The position numbers and the translations under genes were made by a program. DNA of 64,000 nucleotides from Paracentrotus lividus (lineage: Eukaryota; Echinodermata; Echinoidea; Camarodonta; Echinidae). The number at the start of each line of letters is the position of its first letter. Position 1 is the first letter of the stretch. The notes under the pieces are model-generated. The model had not been told where the DNA came from and searched no databases. It worked only from the letters and a program-made list of their open reading frames with translations. Location of the stretch: contig CALNVZ010003435.1 of NCBI GenBank assembly GCA_940671915.1, positions 16,825,372-16,889,371 on the forward strand, read 5' to 3'. Positions 50,091 through 61,562 of this stretch are shown here, piece after piece.

Positions 50091-50341
50091 TGCGGCGGTC
50101 ACAACTCGCCGTACCTTCGACGTGCAACTCCCTACGATGGATTTCATAGAAAATTCGTGCAGTGTATGTACCATGCAGGTACGTTGCCTGTACGACGTGC
50201 AGGAACTTTTTCAAATACCCTTACTACAGAAACGCAGGAATCGCAGAAATTGACCGACGACCTGTGCGTGCACTGTGCATGCAACGCAGGCTACGTTGAT
50301 GGCACGTGCCCCGTAGCCTACGACGAGTTGTGACCGCTGCA
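50091..50341 (+). mobile_element. 251-bp MITE, copy 3
   Basis: Same family and exactly the same length as 616-866 and 8162-8412, in the orientation of copy 1. TGCGGCGGTCACAACTCG at the left pairs with CGAGTTGTGACCGCTGCA at the right (one mismatch). Perfect TTA duplications lie at 50088-50090 and 50342-50344. Confidence 0.92.
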
Positions 50342-50344
50342 TTA

Positions 50345-51748
50345 GCTCACTAATGATACACATCACTGAACCCCACTGTTCTGAAATGTCTCACAAAACC
50401 TCGAGTGGCTCACCGATGACGCGTTGGTGATAGTCCGATTTTGAACTGACCCATAGAACGTGTCCGAAAAGACGGCGCCATTTTTGGTTCGATGTTAGCG
50501 TTTTTCTCGGGAAAACAAGTTTTGAAGCTTATTATTTGTGTTAGAAAATTGGTGTCATGATTCTTTAAGGTTTAATAAAGTGGTAAAAACTGCCATTTGA
50601 GGAAGTTATTGAATTGAAAATTTTCCATGCGTTGTGATAAAAGACATGTTTAGGAAGACTGTGCATCTTTTATTTCACGATCCATTTCTCTCTTTCATTC
50701 CCTCTGTCATTAATGATTTTGCCACTCAAAGAAGCAGTCACAAATCAAATTTATATCCATAATAAATATGATACGTGAGATTGAGCTGGCGTTTCTGCCA
50801 CTTCATACTCGTTCACGCGTATGCGTGCAGAGACGCGCGAAATATTTTCCACTATAAAATTTCTTGTGCTTCTCACATCTCACACCACTTCTGCGAATGA
50901 TACAATTTCTTGAGGCGTCTGCTTTCTAGAATATCTTCCTTCGACCTTGTCTTGAATCAAAATGTGGTATTCATTTTACATTTTATCTGGCGCACTTAAT
51001 TTCCCTTTCCGTTTTATTTACTTGAATAATCTATAATTATATTTCGGTTGGGGATCTTTAACAAATAATAACAAGAAACATGGTTTTCTATCGGGCATAA
51101 AAAGAAGATCAAGTTCGTATAATGAAGTAGTAATCAATCAGGATCAAAGAGACTCGTTAACATTCACTTGAATCCTCTTGAGACAAAAGGGTTAAGAAAC
51201 ACAATGTTTATTGGTTTTTTAGATAGATGATAGTCTAGACTCCTTTAGTGATGGATGTGACAATGCGTGTAGACTTATCTCTTGAATTCGATTATCTTTC
51301 TGTAACAAGGAAACAGGATAGTGAGTGCACGAATTATCATGATTAATAAGTAACATCATTCATGTCCTTAGAAGTCATGCGTTTTGAATGAAAATGTGAA
51401 GAGTGTTAAGAAAGGGATATATTACTGGAACAAAACAAAAATTGAAGAATAACATTAAACAGAGAGATGTTCAGACATTGTCTAATCCTCATCAAATCAG
51501 ATTATGTTTGCTTTTATAATGATCATTGCATAATGAAACCCATCTGTTTTATTCGTATTGCCATGTGATAAAGTATCTATCTCTCTATCTATACCATTTA
51601 TTGATATACAATAATATACAGTCATTGATTATAGGATTAGAATTAATTGTTCATCCTAATAATGTTGTTGTTATAATATCATAACTATAATTTCAATTCA
51701 TGACTGCATTCCGGAAGTATCATCAAATTAGTTTCGGGTTGATGCCCT
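50345..51748. other. gene-less stretch
   Basis: No exon recognised. If the receptor gene model is right this is intron. It ends at an 18-base C run (51749-51766). Confidence 0.45.
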
Positions 51749-51773
51749 CCCCCCCCCCCCCCCCCCTGCTTAG

Positions 51774-51860
51774 TTTACCTCCCATGCAACGACCTTCACC
51801 TATACCGTGTCAGCAAAGAAAGCCACAATATCAGACACGATTTTAATTACACACCCACTA
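51774..51860 (+). pseudogene. decayed partial copy of the receptor exon, copy 1 (still open)
   Basis: CGACCTTCACC at 51790 reproduces the first bases of the exon at 52607. In the same reading frame it gives TFTYTVSAKKATISDTILIT, against TFTHRLNNVTHGEQTVEDTI plus IV in the exon, so similarity shows at protein level. The 18-C run followed by TGCTTAG (ending 51773) would be a usable acceptor. After ~60 bases similarity to the exon is lost and the frame runs into a T-tract and stop, with no donor or PYFDC motif. Most likely a duplicated exon half in decay; use as an alternative exon seems unlikely. Confidence 0.55.
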
Positions 51861-51936
51861 GCACATGATTTTTTTTTTTTAATTGTTCTGTCACAAAACC
51901 ATTATTAATCGGTCCTTCTTATTTTTTGTTATGTAT

Positions 51937-51990
51937 CGACCTTCACCTATACCGTCTCATGAACAAAACCCACGAGTAGACAATGCAGGA
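51937..51990 (+). pseudogene. decayed partial copy of the receptor exon, copy 2 (stop codon)
   Basis: CGACCTTCACCTATACCG is shared exactly with copy 1. Downstream, CCCACGAGTAGACAATGCAG and GACAT track the exon's CCCACGGTGAACAGACGGTG with GAGGACAC. In the exon frame it meets a TGA after eight codons. The base pair before CGACC is AT, not AG, so the splice acceptor is lost. It lies 147 bp after copy 1 and 670 bp before the intact exon. Confidence 0.55.
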
Positions 51991-52066
51991 CATTATTTTA
52001 AAATAATCCAGCGAATATCACATATCGTTACTTGACTCCACTTCCGTGACATGATGGAATAGGACG

Positions 52067-52507
52067 GTGTGTCCCTGGTTTATATCCACTTGGTCTAACA
52101 GCAGTTGGTCTAATTATCTGTGTATCTAATACCGCATAGGCTAAATCCATTTGGTCTACTAAAAATTGGTCTGATTTCTTCTTGGTCTAATACATACTTG
52201 ATATAATGACCACTTGGTCTAATTAACAATTCGTTTAATACCGTTATTGTCTGATTTCATTTTTGTCTAATTCTCAAATGAAAATTTGCATTATTATTCA
52301 TTTGTTTCTGGAATTGACTGAGTGTTAGACGAAATGGACAGTAGACGTATTGGGAATTAGACAAAATGGTAAACAGGCAAGGTGGCAATGAGACCAAAGG
52401 TATTTAGACGAACTAGTGGGAGCCGAAATGAATGTGATAGATAGATAATGAGCATGACGAGCATTAGTCATAGTGGGTTTAGACCAAATGGCAATTTAAC
52501 CGTGTCC
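52067..52507. repeat. foldback array of a ~16-bp TTGGTCTAAT motif
   Basis: The left half holds about a dozen degenerate TTGGTCTAAT words (clearest at 52089, 52105, 52145-52245). The right half holds about eight of the complementary form (ATTAGACAAAATGG, GAGACCAAAGG, TTTAGACCAAATGG). The outer ends pair as well: GTGTCCCTGGTTTATATCCA at the left against a complementary TGGCAATTTAACCGTGTCC at the right. Thus a short tandem repeat has been arranged as an inverted pair. It ends about 100 bp before the intact receptor exon. Confidence 0.85.
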
Positions 52508-52606
52508 TTTTGTTCTTTCATATCGTTACACCGAAAGGAATACATAATCATGGCGAAACTTTAATTTGATTTTCACCTTCTTTTATTCCCATAATCTCTC
52601 CTGCAG

Positions 52607-52793
52607 CGACCTTCACCCACCGGCTCAACAACGTTACCCACGGTGAACAGACGGTGGAGGACACGATCATAGTCCATTATGAGGACGGTCATTGGAGTGC
52701 ACCGTACTTCGACTGCGGTGGCGGCAATATCTGGATGATGACGTATACAGTTCCCTTCCTGGGCCGAAGACCAAACGGCACGTACTACTTCAA
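52607..52793 (+). CDS. internal exon of a GPR158/GPR179-like class C GPCR (Cache domain)
   Basis: A 187-base segment bounded by CTCTCCTGCAG and the donor GTGAGT, with GC content far above its flanks. The first two bases finish a codon begun upstream; 61 full codons follow and two bases pass to the next exon. It encodes TFTHRLNNVTHGEQTVEDTI, then IVHYEDGHWSAPYFDCGGGN, then IWMMTYTVPFLGRR and a closing PNGTYYF. The WSxPYFDC...W(M)xTY pattern with a following F(K)G junction is, from memory, the late part of the extracellular Cache domain of GPR158/GPR179 and insect homologues, a receptor shown to bind glycine. The PYFDC Cys would form the domain disulfide, and the acidic residue before it (Asp here) would sit at the ligand site. 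NNVT and NGT are N-glycosylation sites. The next exon is not recognised downstream within the window. Confidence 0.72.
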
Positions 52794-53686
52794 GTGAGTA
52801 TTAATGTACAGGGTGTTTAAAAAAAATGCAATTAATTCTCTTCCTTTGTTACATTTCTCTTCTTTACCTTGATATCAGATTCTAAAATTCTCTGGGCGAG
52901 GACACGATAGTGCGTTTCGTAGGCTGGGCTTTTTGTAAATAGAAAGAGAAACTTTTAGACAAGTTCTCTTCAATCTGAGAAAAACTCCACTTTCACATAA
53001 TATTATATATATACAAAAGTTTTTACAAAAATATATACAGTCCTTTGCCAAAAAAACATCGTCGTGTAAAATTGATAGCAAACGATTCCCTGGAAAAGAC
53101 ACTCATAGCATCACTGGCTTATTGTACAACAAATTTGAATCGACAATGTCACAATTGATTTGCTCACAAGAACAGAATATGTTGGTTAATACTTCTTTTT
53201 TTTCTTTAAACACACTGTATAGTAGCATCTCCACCATTCCCCTTTATAAATAGCATATTGTGGGTGTCAGTTCCACTTTTCTTTGTTTCTATCTTTCTGT
53301 GGCCACATCTAAATATATCTCGTTGACATTATTCATTTTTGCGCCTTTCTACGTAGATATAAATCGTTTTATTTATTCATTTATTTATTTATTTATTTAT
53401 TTTTTTTTTTGTATTCATTATTCACCCGGAGGAATATGAAGTTTTTATCTGAGACTAAGGACTAAGACAAAATATATATATATATTTGTGCATAAATTTT
53501 TGTTTTCCTTGGCCCGTGAATTTTTCTTTAAAATTATTGTACCTTGGGTCACGTTTGAAATAATAAGCACCATCATTTGTCATTAAATACCAGGTAATTT
53601 TTTTTAATTGAGCAATTAATTACCGATATATTGTTGACTCAATATCAGCATTTCACAAGCGTACCAATGTACACTGTCTTAGAATA
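52794..53686. other. intron sequence
   Basis: AT-rich, with an (ATTT)n/T-run at 53370-53410 and a (TA)n at 53472-53485. No further exon recognised. Confidence 0.5.
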
Positions 53687-53926
53687 GGGCAAGTCCAAGC
53701 TATTCTGCAAATTTGTCTCACGCGTTACTGACAAATAATTTACCATAAGATTATTATAAAATGCTTCATCTCATTTTTTTTTTCATGTTCTGGTTAAAGG
53801 TTCAGAACCTTCCCCCTAAACATGAAACATAATCAAGATAAATAACTTCATAATTAAGTTATGATGAATTATTTGTCGGTAGGACAAACGCGTGGGACAA
53901 TGTTTCAAAATAGCTTGGACTTGCCC
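53687..53926. mobile_element. ~240-bp inverted-repeat MITE
   Basis: GGGCAAGTCCAAGCTATT at the left pairs with its complement ending at 53926. The match continues inward through CACGCGTT / AACGCGTG and ACAAATAATT / AATTATTTGT, so each arm is about 80 bp. Outer ends may extend by another ~17 bp. The interior is AT-rich and non-coding. Confidence 0.8.
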
Positions 53927-54711
53927 AATAACACTACAGTCTATGGAGGAGCAATAATCTGCCATCTCCGTACACTTACACTTTTTTTTTTTTTACTTAT
54001 ATGGAAGCATGACGTTTTGTGATTTTTAGGGTTTCACCTTGAACAATTATAACATGCATTAACAGCGCTGCAGCATGTAGGGACCCATAGCTAAGAGTTT
54101 TTGCAAGCCCGGTCAAAGTCACACGTTCCCTTTAAATAATCGGTATAACGATATTTCAATTATGGGGTTAATAGAATACCTCATGGTGCAAAATGACCTA
54201 TTCACAGTTCTTATTTTTTTTATTTGGGCTTACGTGCATGTGACCCGCCATTATGACGTCATAGTATGCCATGATGGATGTGAATTATTGACTATGCTTA
54301 ACACAGTGCGAAGACCAGAAGAAATTTGTTTTGGAAGAGGTGATGCGAGCCGGGATGAGAGGGGAAATTGCAGAGGATGCGATTCATCATCCAAGTAAAT
54401 GGTGTTTAACGAGTTTGGAGTACTACCACATAAAGTAGTTAATGACAATAGTTGATTCCTCCAAAGTGATAGCAATCCGCTACAGAATGTCGCTCTACTT
54501 TGAGCTACAATTACACAAAAGATAATAATTGGTTTCTTGTTTTACTTTTTCATTTTTTTTTTTTTTTTTTTTTTTTTTTTATCAGAATCATATGATCATA
54601 ATCACATATAGTCATCTTCAAATTCTATTGTATTTCAAAAGATCCTTCCTTTTAACTTATAAGATGTTGAAAACGTAAGAAAATCCCCGTAAAAAAAAAA
54701 TATAAACCAAT
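53927..54711. other. gene-less stretch
   Basis: Contains a ~32-base T-run (54550-54581). Open frames at 54162-54475 on both strands lack splice signals and recognisable content. Confidence 0.45.
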
Positions 54712-54912
54712 CTTTCAAGATTCAAGATTCAAGATTCAAGATTACTTTATTGATTTTTCTTTCATGTTTTCAAAAGTTAACAAAACAATAATCAAATTAA
54801 CAACATCAGTATGTAACATAAAACATTTTGTTCAAAAGTAACAGAGAAAACAATTATAAAGAAAATTCAGGAACCAGCAAGAAGCAAAGCTTGTAAGGCG
54901 CTGGTCCCTTTA
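54712..54912 (-). mobile_element. 3' end of a LINE-type retroelement with heptamer tail
   Basis: Four AGATTCA heptamers (54717-54743) precede CTTTATTGATTTTTCTTTC, then AT-rich sequence and GCAAAGCTTGTAAGGCGCTGG at about 54882-54902. Read on the minus strand this is a short non-coding tail with AATAAAG followed by (TGAATCT)n, typical of 3' ends of L2/CR1-like insertions. No reverse-transcriptase sequence remains, so it is a 5'-truncated copy. Confidence 0.55.
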
Positions 54913-56650
54913 ATATAAAATAGAATACAAAAGTAAGCATTTTTTTTTTTAACTGAAACATATTCATAATGGAATAATTCATAATTGAATAAATCTTAAT
55001 TGAATAATTCATAATTCTTGCCCCATCCCAACACGGACAAAAACTGACCAACAGCGCACGCACTGTCAGCCAGTCACTATCATGCCGGGATGAGGCAAGA
55101 AATATAATTTACAATTATTATACACCATAATGGTGTAAACATATATTGAGAATGATGAAAATGGTTATTTAATAAGATGAGAGCGCAAAGAAAAAAACAA
55201 AAAAACAACAGTCTCTCTCGATCAGAAACTTGTATAAGTTATGTATTGTTTAAAGATGATTCCTTTATACTAGTATCATGATTAAATCAGCATTGGCACC
55301 CCATTTTGAATACACTTGAATTTCCCGATCTTGATGATCCAATATTGTTTTTGTGTATGTTATGTTTTGTTGTATTCTCGTAGATTTTCATCGTAGATCT
55401 AATGCTGGAAACGAAAAACTTGAAATTTAAATGGGAATCTTTATATTGCAGTTTTCATCATCCAAATAAAAACCAAAAAAAAATGATAAAACATCGATAA
55501 TGATTCAGACTTTTAACGCAAAAGAGGGAATAACGGAAAATCAGATCTTTATTATTATATTTTCTCCATTTATACCAAAGGCCATTTTGTGTGATTTCAT
55601 TTAATAGATTAATTTTCTTCCATGGAATTCTTTTACGCCGAGACACATTATGACTAGCACAATTCGTCGATCGTGTTAGAAATGCATGATTAGCCTTCGT
55701 TCCAGTCGGTTGACTTCATTGTCATGTGCGTCACCTATGCTGTTATTGGTGACTTTTATTAGATCATACTCGGCGTGCAGTCAATAACAACCCGGGCGAA
55801 ACTAATGCAAATATAATTTCATGCTTCCCCAACTTCATAAAGCATCTTAAATGAATTCCTTCCCTTATACCTTAAGGAGCTAGCCGTCACGGTCACTGTA
55901 GATTTGAATGAAAATAAATCCAGCCTCAGAGGCCGTGCTTTAGACATGTTAGAAGGAAGGGGTGAATTGCAAAGACATTTCTTGAATGGTACATTGAGGA
56001 TTTGTTGAATAATTATGTTGTAATGAATATAGTAAATACTTCTTTTTTTTTTCTTTTCTAAAGCCATGTTAGCGATATAGTAGTCAAATTTGTATTGTTG
56101 ATATTAGATCAACTAAAAAATAACACCACTACTACCATTATCAACAACAAAAAAAAAAACAAAAAAAAACAATAGCTGCACAAATTGCATAAACACTATT
56201 ATATCAAATCTTTTCTCCATATTCCCATAATAGTCGGAAGTGAAATTTATCATTGCAAGTTGAAATGTTAAGCTTGTTACAGTTAATGGGTGGTATTCTC
56301 ATAGCCATGGTTTAGTTAACCCTAGGTTTACTTAGACCACACTTTATGGAGTGCCAGTTATCAACTCATTCACCAAGTAAAATTATTCTAATCCGGCAAC
56401 AAAACGTTGTCATATGTATCATGAAATGAGAATATTAGGATAATATGAAAATAGAATGAATTTTAATTAATTAATTGGTACATTATCTTTGCCATGAATA
56501 TGGAAGATGTAAGATAAAGCACAGCACTCCATAGAAGTGTGTTTCAAGATTCTAGTTTAGACTGGGGTTAAACCTTGGTCTAATTATCAGAATATCACCC
56601 AATTGATAGATGTAGAGTAATGTATCAGCAATTATAATTGTTCTAAATAC
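54913..56650. other. gene-less stretch
   Basis: No feature supported. Short direct repeats of ATAATTCATAATTGAATAA lie at 54966-55020. Confidence 0.45.
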
Positions 56651-56751
56651 CCCCCCCCCAAAAAAAAAAAAAAAAAAAAATAATAATAATAATAATAATA
56701 ATAATATAAATAATATAAAAAAAAATAATAAAAAAAAATAATAATATAATA

Positions 56752-56788
<37 letters not shown>

Positions 56789-56920
56789 TAGTAATAATAG
56801 TAATAATAATGATAATAATAATAAATAAATAAATAAATAAATAGAATAAAATAAATAAATAAATAAATGAAGAAAAAAATAGAGAAATAAAATAAATGAA
56901 TAAGTCAATGAAATAATAAA
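56651..56920. repeat. C-run / poly-A / (AAT)n-(AAAT)n microsatellite
   Basis: A short C-run and A-run followed by about 240 bases of AAT and AAAT repeats. Same design as 21421-21616, including the leading C-run, which suggests a shared seed sequence. The Leu/Tyr-rich minus frame is low complexity. Confidence 0.95.
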
Positions 56921-58139
56921 TTACAAGTACCTAACAAAAATAACCTCCAGCTATCCTCAAAATTTATATTCAAAATTCAAATTGTCAGCCCAAAACATCA
57001 GCGGTGAAATGTTTTTTAACCATATTTATCCAAACACTTCTTCAGACTGGAATATTGACGATGGCCGGAAATCCATTGCTTATCTTCTTTTTGGCGGGAA
57101 TCATTTTGTTCACTTTCTTTGAGTTCGCTGCTTGGCATTTTCGGCTCATCTTTACCTATCGTCTGCCCATTATTGTCAGGGAAATTGTGCCCCTGGCAAG
57201 ACAGTGAACTTGGGTGGTTTAGGGTCGCATTTGTAATGCTAATTGTGGAGAATAATCGTGTATTATTCAGCTTAACACACTGCGATGTTCTCCCGAGGGC
57301 GTCGGCTGTGTAAAAGAGGGAATGCCGAAAGAGTGTTGTACATTACATGCTCAATTTCCCGCCTTAAGTTACCAAGGTTATGTCTGAAGGGCCAACAGTT
57401 TCAGTTTATTATGAATTCAGTCATTTTTTTCTCTCTCTCTCTCTTGAATTAAGAAAAAGGCCCCTGAAGCCAAAAAAAAAAAAAAATTATGAAAAAACGC
57501 TAACAATGATTATATAAAGAAATATTCCTTTGCCATGATGCCTTTCTCTTCTCCATCAATCTCAAAATTCATTTTGTATAGCTTCTCGTGATCAAGCTGG
57601 CAATATAGCAATCCAGTGGCAATTCTATGGAAATCGTTTCTGGTCTGACCATTAACTTTTGTGCAACTTTATTTGTCATTGTAACATGGCACATTATGTC
57701 GGGAGACCTACTTGTCATTAAATAGGGATTTTCTCTCAATGACTAGCACAAAAAGTAAATCTAAATTGCATTCGCTCAATCATCGTCGAAAACTTTTACA
57801 TGAAAGGGGTTAAAAATAATGTGCTACACCCTATTTGCCATAATGATGAAAGACCTTTTCAATTAAAAAACAAAATCAGTTGATATATCCACTCCCTTTA
57901 CAGTATCCACTGTTTCTAATTTATTGATCGTCACACTATGTTAAGAATTTTACTCAAATTAATAATTTTCATTTATAGATCAAGATTGTCAAAAGTGATT
58001 GCACAATGTCAGCACGGTTTGGGTTTCATGAAATTGAATCAATATTTGTGGCATCCAAATTCAATAGTGTAAGAAACAAAGTGTTTGAAAAACTGGCCAT
58101 ATTATTGGACGTAATCAGCAGTGATGGACAATAATGCCC
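56921..58139. other. gene-less stretch
   Basis: A 67-codon frame at 57004-57207 has a hydrophobic run (LLIFFLAGIILFTFFEF) but no exon signals. It is not called. Confidence 0.4.
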
Positions 58140-58272
58140 GTTGACAGATCCAGGCGATGGTGGAGCAGGCTTGCACTCCTCCCATTTTAATTGAAAAAAA
58201 AATCATTGACTCTATATGTTTAAAAAAAAGTCGACTGCGTCCCTCCTGTTTTTCAAATGCTGGATCCGCCAC
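58140..58272. mobile_element. hAT-like MITE, short copy
   Basis: Right end GGATCCGCCAC (58262-58272) pairs with the decayed left end TTGACAGATCC. It is related to the CAGTGGCGGATCCA ends of the element at 47605-47861. TAATGCC occurs at both edges (58132-58138 and 58273-58279), giving a probable 8-bp target duplication with one mismatch, as expected for hAT. AGGCTTGCACTCCTCCCA inside matches AGGCTTGCGCCCCCGCCCA of the other copy. Confidence 0.65.
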
Positions 58273-58630
58273 TAATGCCTTTTGGTTGAGACGACATCGG
58301 ATCCTATGCTTTTGGCTCAGAAATGATTACATGGTCCCACGTGCAACATAAAGATGTAGGTTTTTTATGGGAATGCAACGCAACTCTACTATAACCAATT
58401 GCTCAAGATATTCGACCTGATGGAATAGGGTCAGCGATCTCGCTTAGATTTAGATCATCCTGTCAGGTCAGATTCTGAACAACGTCAAACAGACAATGTG
58501 CTGTATATGAAGATTATTTTGGAGACTGCAGAAAACGCCATCTTGAATCCCAAGTAATATACATCATTCTAATTGGCCTGCCTACTATGTCGGGAAACGG
58601 AGAGGAATTCAATATTACTCAAATCTAGCC

Positions 58631-58821
58631 CAACATTAGGGCAACTAGGAATAGATTCCTAGGGTCGTTCGGACTCCGTACTTTTTCATCGTCAAAGAAA
58701 TATCATCATGATGCATTATGGGTTCAATATTGAAGCAAATAGGAATAGATTTGAAGGGTCGTGCATCGGTCCGTACTTTTGTGCACTGTGGGAGAAATAT
58801 CATCATGATCTATCATTGCTT
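58631..58821. repeat. two-copy ~95-bp tandem duplication
   Basis: CAACATTAGGGCAACTAGGA at 58631 recurs as CAATATTGAAGCAAATAGGA at 58725. Each is followed by ATAGATT, GGGTCGT, TCCGTACTTTT and AAATATCATCATGAT. A further CAACATTGG at 58822 begins a third, truncated repeat. Confidence 0.85.
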
Positions 58822-58993
58822 CAACATTGGAGATACATCAAATATATATGTATTTGTTTTTTGGTCGTTGGATGCATTTCTTGATAAAGATATCCTTGTT
58901 GTGATCACGTTCATCTATTATATATTATATAGCATAAGGTTGTGGCGATTGTGGTTTGGCGTGTCTTCTCCTAGGTGGCATTTCATGCTGGTG

Positions 58994-59046
<53 letters not shown>

Positions 59047-60510
59047 GAATTAAGTACAATATGTACAAGAGAGAGTGAGAGTGAAATGTTAAGGCAAATA
59101 CACGAATCTGGGAAAGGACAGAATCGTCAAAGAAAAGTAATAAAATAAAATGTATTTTGCTTGATCATGTTGATCACATACGAACATGCTATTTGTAAGG
59201 TGAGAACATTTGATTTACACTTAACTCAATCACGTCCGTGTTGAATTAAATAAGCGCGGTAATTCTGTCATAATAACATCATTGATGTTTTAATTTCCAA
59301 GCTCTGCATGAAAACTAAAGTGCTTTCAAATACCCTCATTCACAATACAGTGTCTTGTTTTAGCCTGTCAATCTCATCGTATGCCTAACGATTCAGCAAA
59401 CATATCTTTCGTGTAGGTTCAGAATTAAATTTCCTTCAAAATGTTTGCTTTATGCCAGATGTGTTTTGTTTGAACAACACGCCTATGCTACCTGTTCGAT
59501 CGATATAGATATGGCACTCTACCTTGAAGAGCATTATTAAAATGAGCAAAGGGCATACCCAGAGACGGATTTTTCGAGGGGCAAAGTTTGGTGGGTAAGA
59601 AGACATCTCATTTTTTGCACGATTATTTTAGTCTCTTTGGCATCGCATTCCCTATTAAAACATACCAAGTTGATTTAACGGATCATAAATTTATTTATAT
59701 ATGTAAGCAACATTGCTGTTATCTTTGAATAAGTATATTTATAGTATACATAATATTACGTTGTATCCTCTGTTTCCAATAAGTCTTGATTTTATTTTAG
59801 AAAAATCATCGTCCATTAACCTGTAAAAAAAAATTCTTATTAATGATTTTGCTATTTTCTTTGAACTTTTATCACATTATTTACTTTTCCCATACATACT
59901 TCCACACAAATTAACATGCCATGTCACGGGATGAGCTCATTTTTTATTTCATCATCTCCTAAAGTATCCATGATAAATTTGTAATGTTTCAACAATTTTT
60001 TTTGTCTACATCTCAATAAAGACAGAGTCATCTTGTTTGTTTCTTTTCTCTTGAAATAAAAAGTGAAGAAAAATGAAAAATAGGTGTAAATTATTTTCTT
60101 GCTTGTATCTCTTTATCTATTAAATATTTCAAAATTCATTTATATATCATTTTGTTTGATTGTTTTTGGTTATAAATTTCATCTGGCTCTCTTCCTTTAT
60201 TGATGTCATCTTTATTGAGATCCCCTCATCCCTGGACGAGTAATGAAAGTATCACGTGCTAAGACGAGTTACTATTAATTCCTTCTACCCAAGTTCAAGG
60301 TGGATGAGGAATAGCGGTACTGTAGAATCAATTACAGGGAAGGACGTTCTTTCAGTCTCTCCTCCGAACAGTCCATTATAAAAATATCTGCATGGTGGTG
60401 GAGAAGAAGTGGGGAAGGGAGGGGTGAGGTGGATGCTAAGACGGGTGGTTGATTTCAGTTATATGTACCAGCGAGTTTAACTCTCCATTCTTATAATAAT
60501 CATATAAATG

Positions 60511-60548
<38 letters not shown>

Positions 60549-61562
60549 ATATATTTCGGGAGGGCAAGCATTAAATCTCTGTGGCTACTTTGAAGCACTT
60601 CTTAATGTCCAACCATTAATAACTTTATTAAATTCATATAGGTTGATCGTATGCAGATTATGTAAGTTGGACATGATAGGGTATTTATCTCCCTTCCCTT
60701 CTTATACACGCACATAACTCGGCTGCATTCAAACATGCTCAAAAAGTGTAGGGTGCATACCACGTCCTTGTGGTTAATCCGCATTCGTGGTAATTATGTC
60801 ATGATACATTAACCTAAATTGTAGTAACCTAGATTAGTATTCACCTCCATTAGAACGCATAAAAATGGGAATATCTATAAAAAAAAATAATAATAATAAT
60901 AATAATGCCAGAATGTACTGATGTTAGTGTTTCACCCATGCATTATTTTTTTATGAATTAAAATAAACTAAGATAGAACTTGCCACGATTTTAATAACAA
61001 TGATATTCAATGAGACGTAACGTCGTTATGCGCGTGATGAATGTCTCCTTGATCTACTTTTAGTCTTAATCGGCTGGGAATCAGAGCGATCCAAAAGGCG
61101 TATATTATCGTCTTGATGATTTTTAAAATGTTCTTAAAGATATCCCTTCAATCACATACTGTATTGGAAGCTTTTGAAAGTGTGCACATCTGATTGGCTT
61201 GATTACCTTTTGAATCTTGAAAGGAGGCATCTGATTGGTTCAATTTGATGCCATTATGCCAACTTTTCAGGTGAATGCAATATCATATTGAAATTATCAC
61301 AGTAGGCTAACAAAAAAGAAGTCATTTTTATTTGATATATAAAAAAATGTATAATCCCGAGACGCTGCTTTAATTAAAAAATAAGTCAAAACATTTATCC
61401 TTTTTTATCTAGCGTATAACAACCACAGGCCTTGTTTAAACTTCATTTGTTATTTAGAGATGAAATTTATTAAGTGGTAATTCAATATTACGGTAAAGTG
61501 ATTGTCCTTAAATGCATTTTCCTCCTATCATGTCAGTTAAAATGACCGTGATTTCACAAGCT
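58822..61562. other. gene-less stretch with homopolymers
   Basis: A 48-base T run (58996-59043), a (TA)n run (60513-60550) and an (AAT)n run near 60888-60905. No supported exon. Confidence 0.5.

Noticed and set aside
56552..56908. 118-codon Leu/Tyr-rich frame
   Set aside because: Translation of an AAT/AAAT microsatellite; the hydrophobic run is not a membrane protein.
57004..57207. 67-codon hydrophobic frame
   Set aside because: No acceptor, donor or receptor-type membrane-helix motif; not convincing as a downstream exon of the GPCR.
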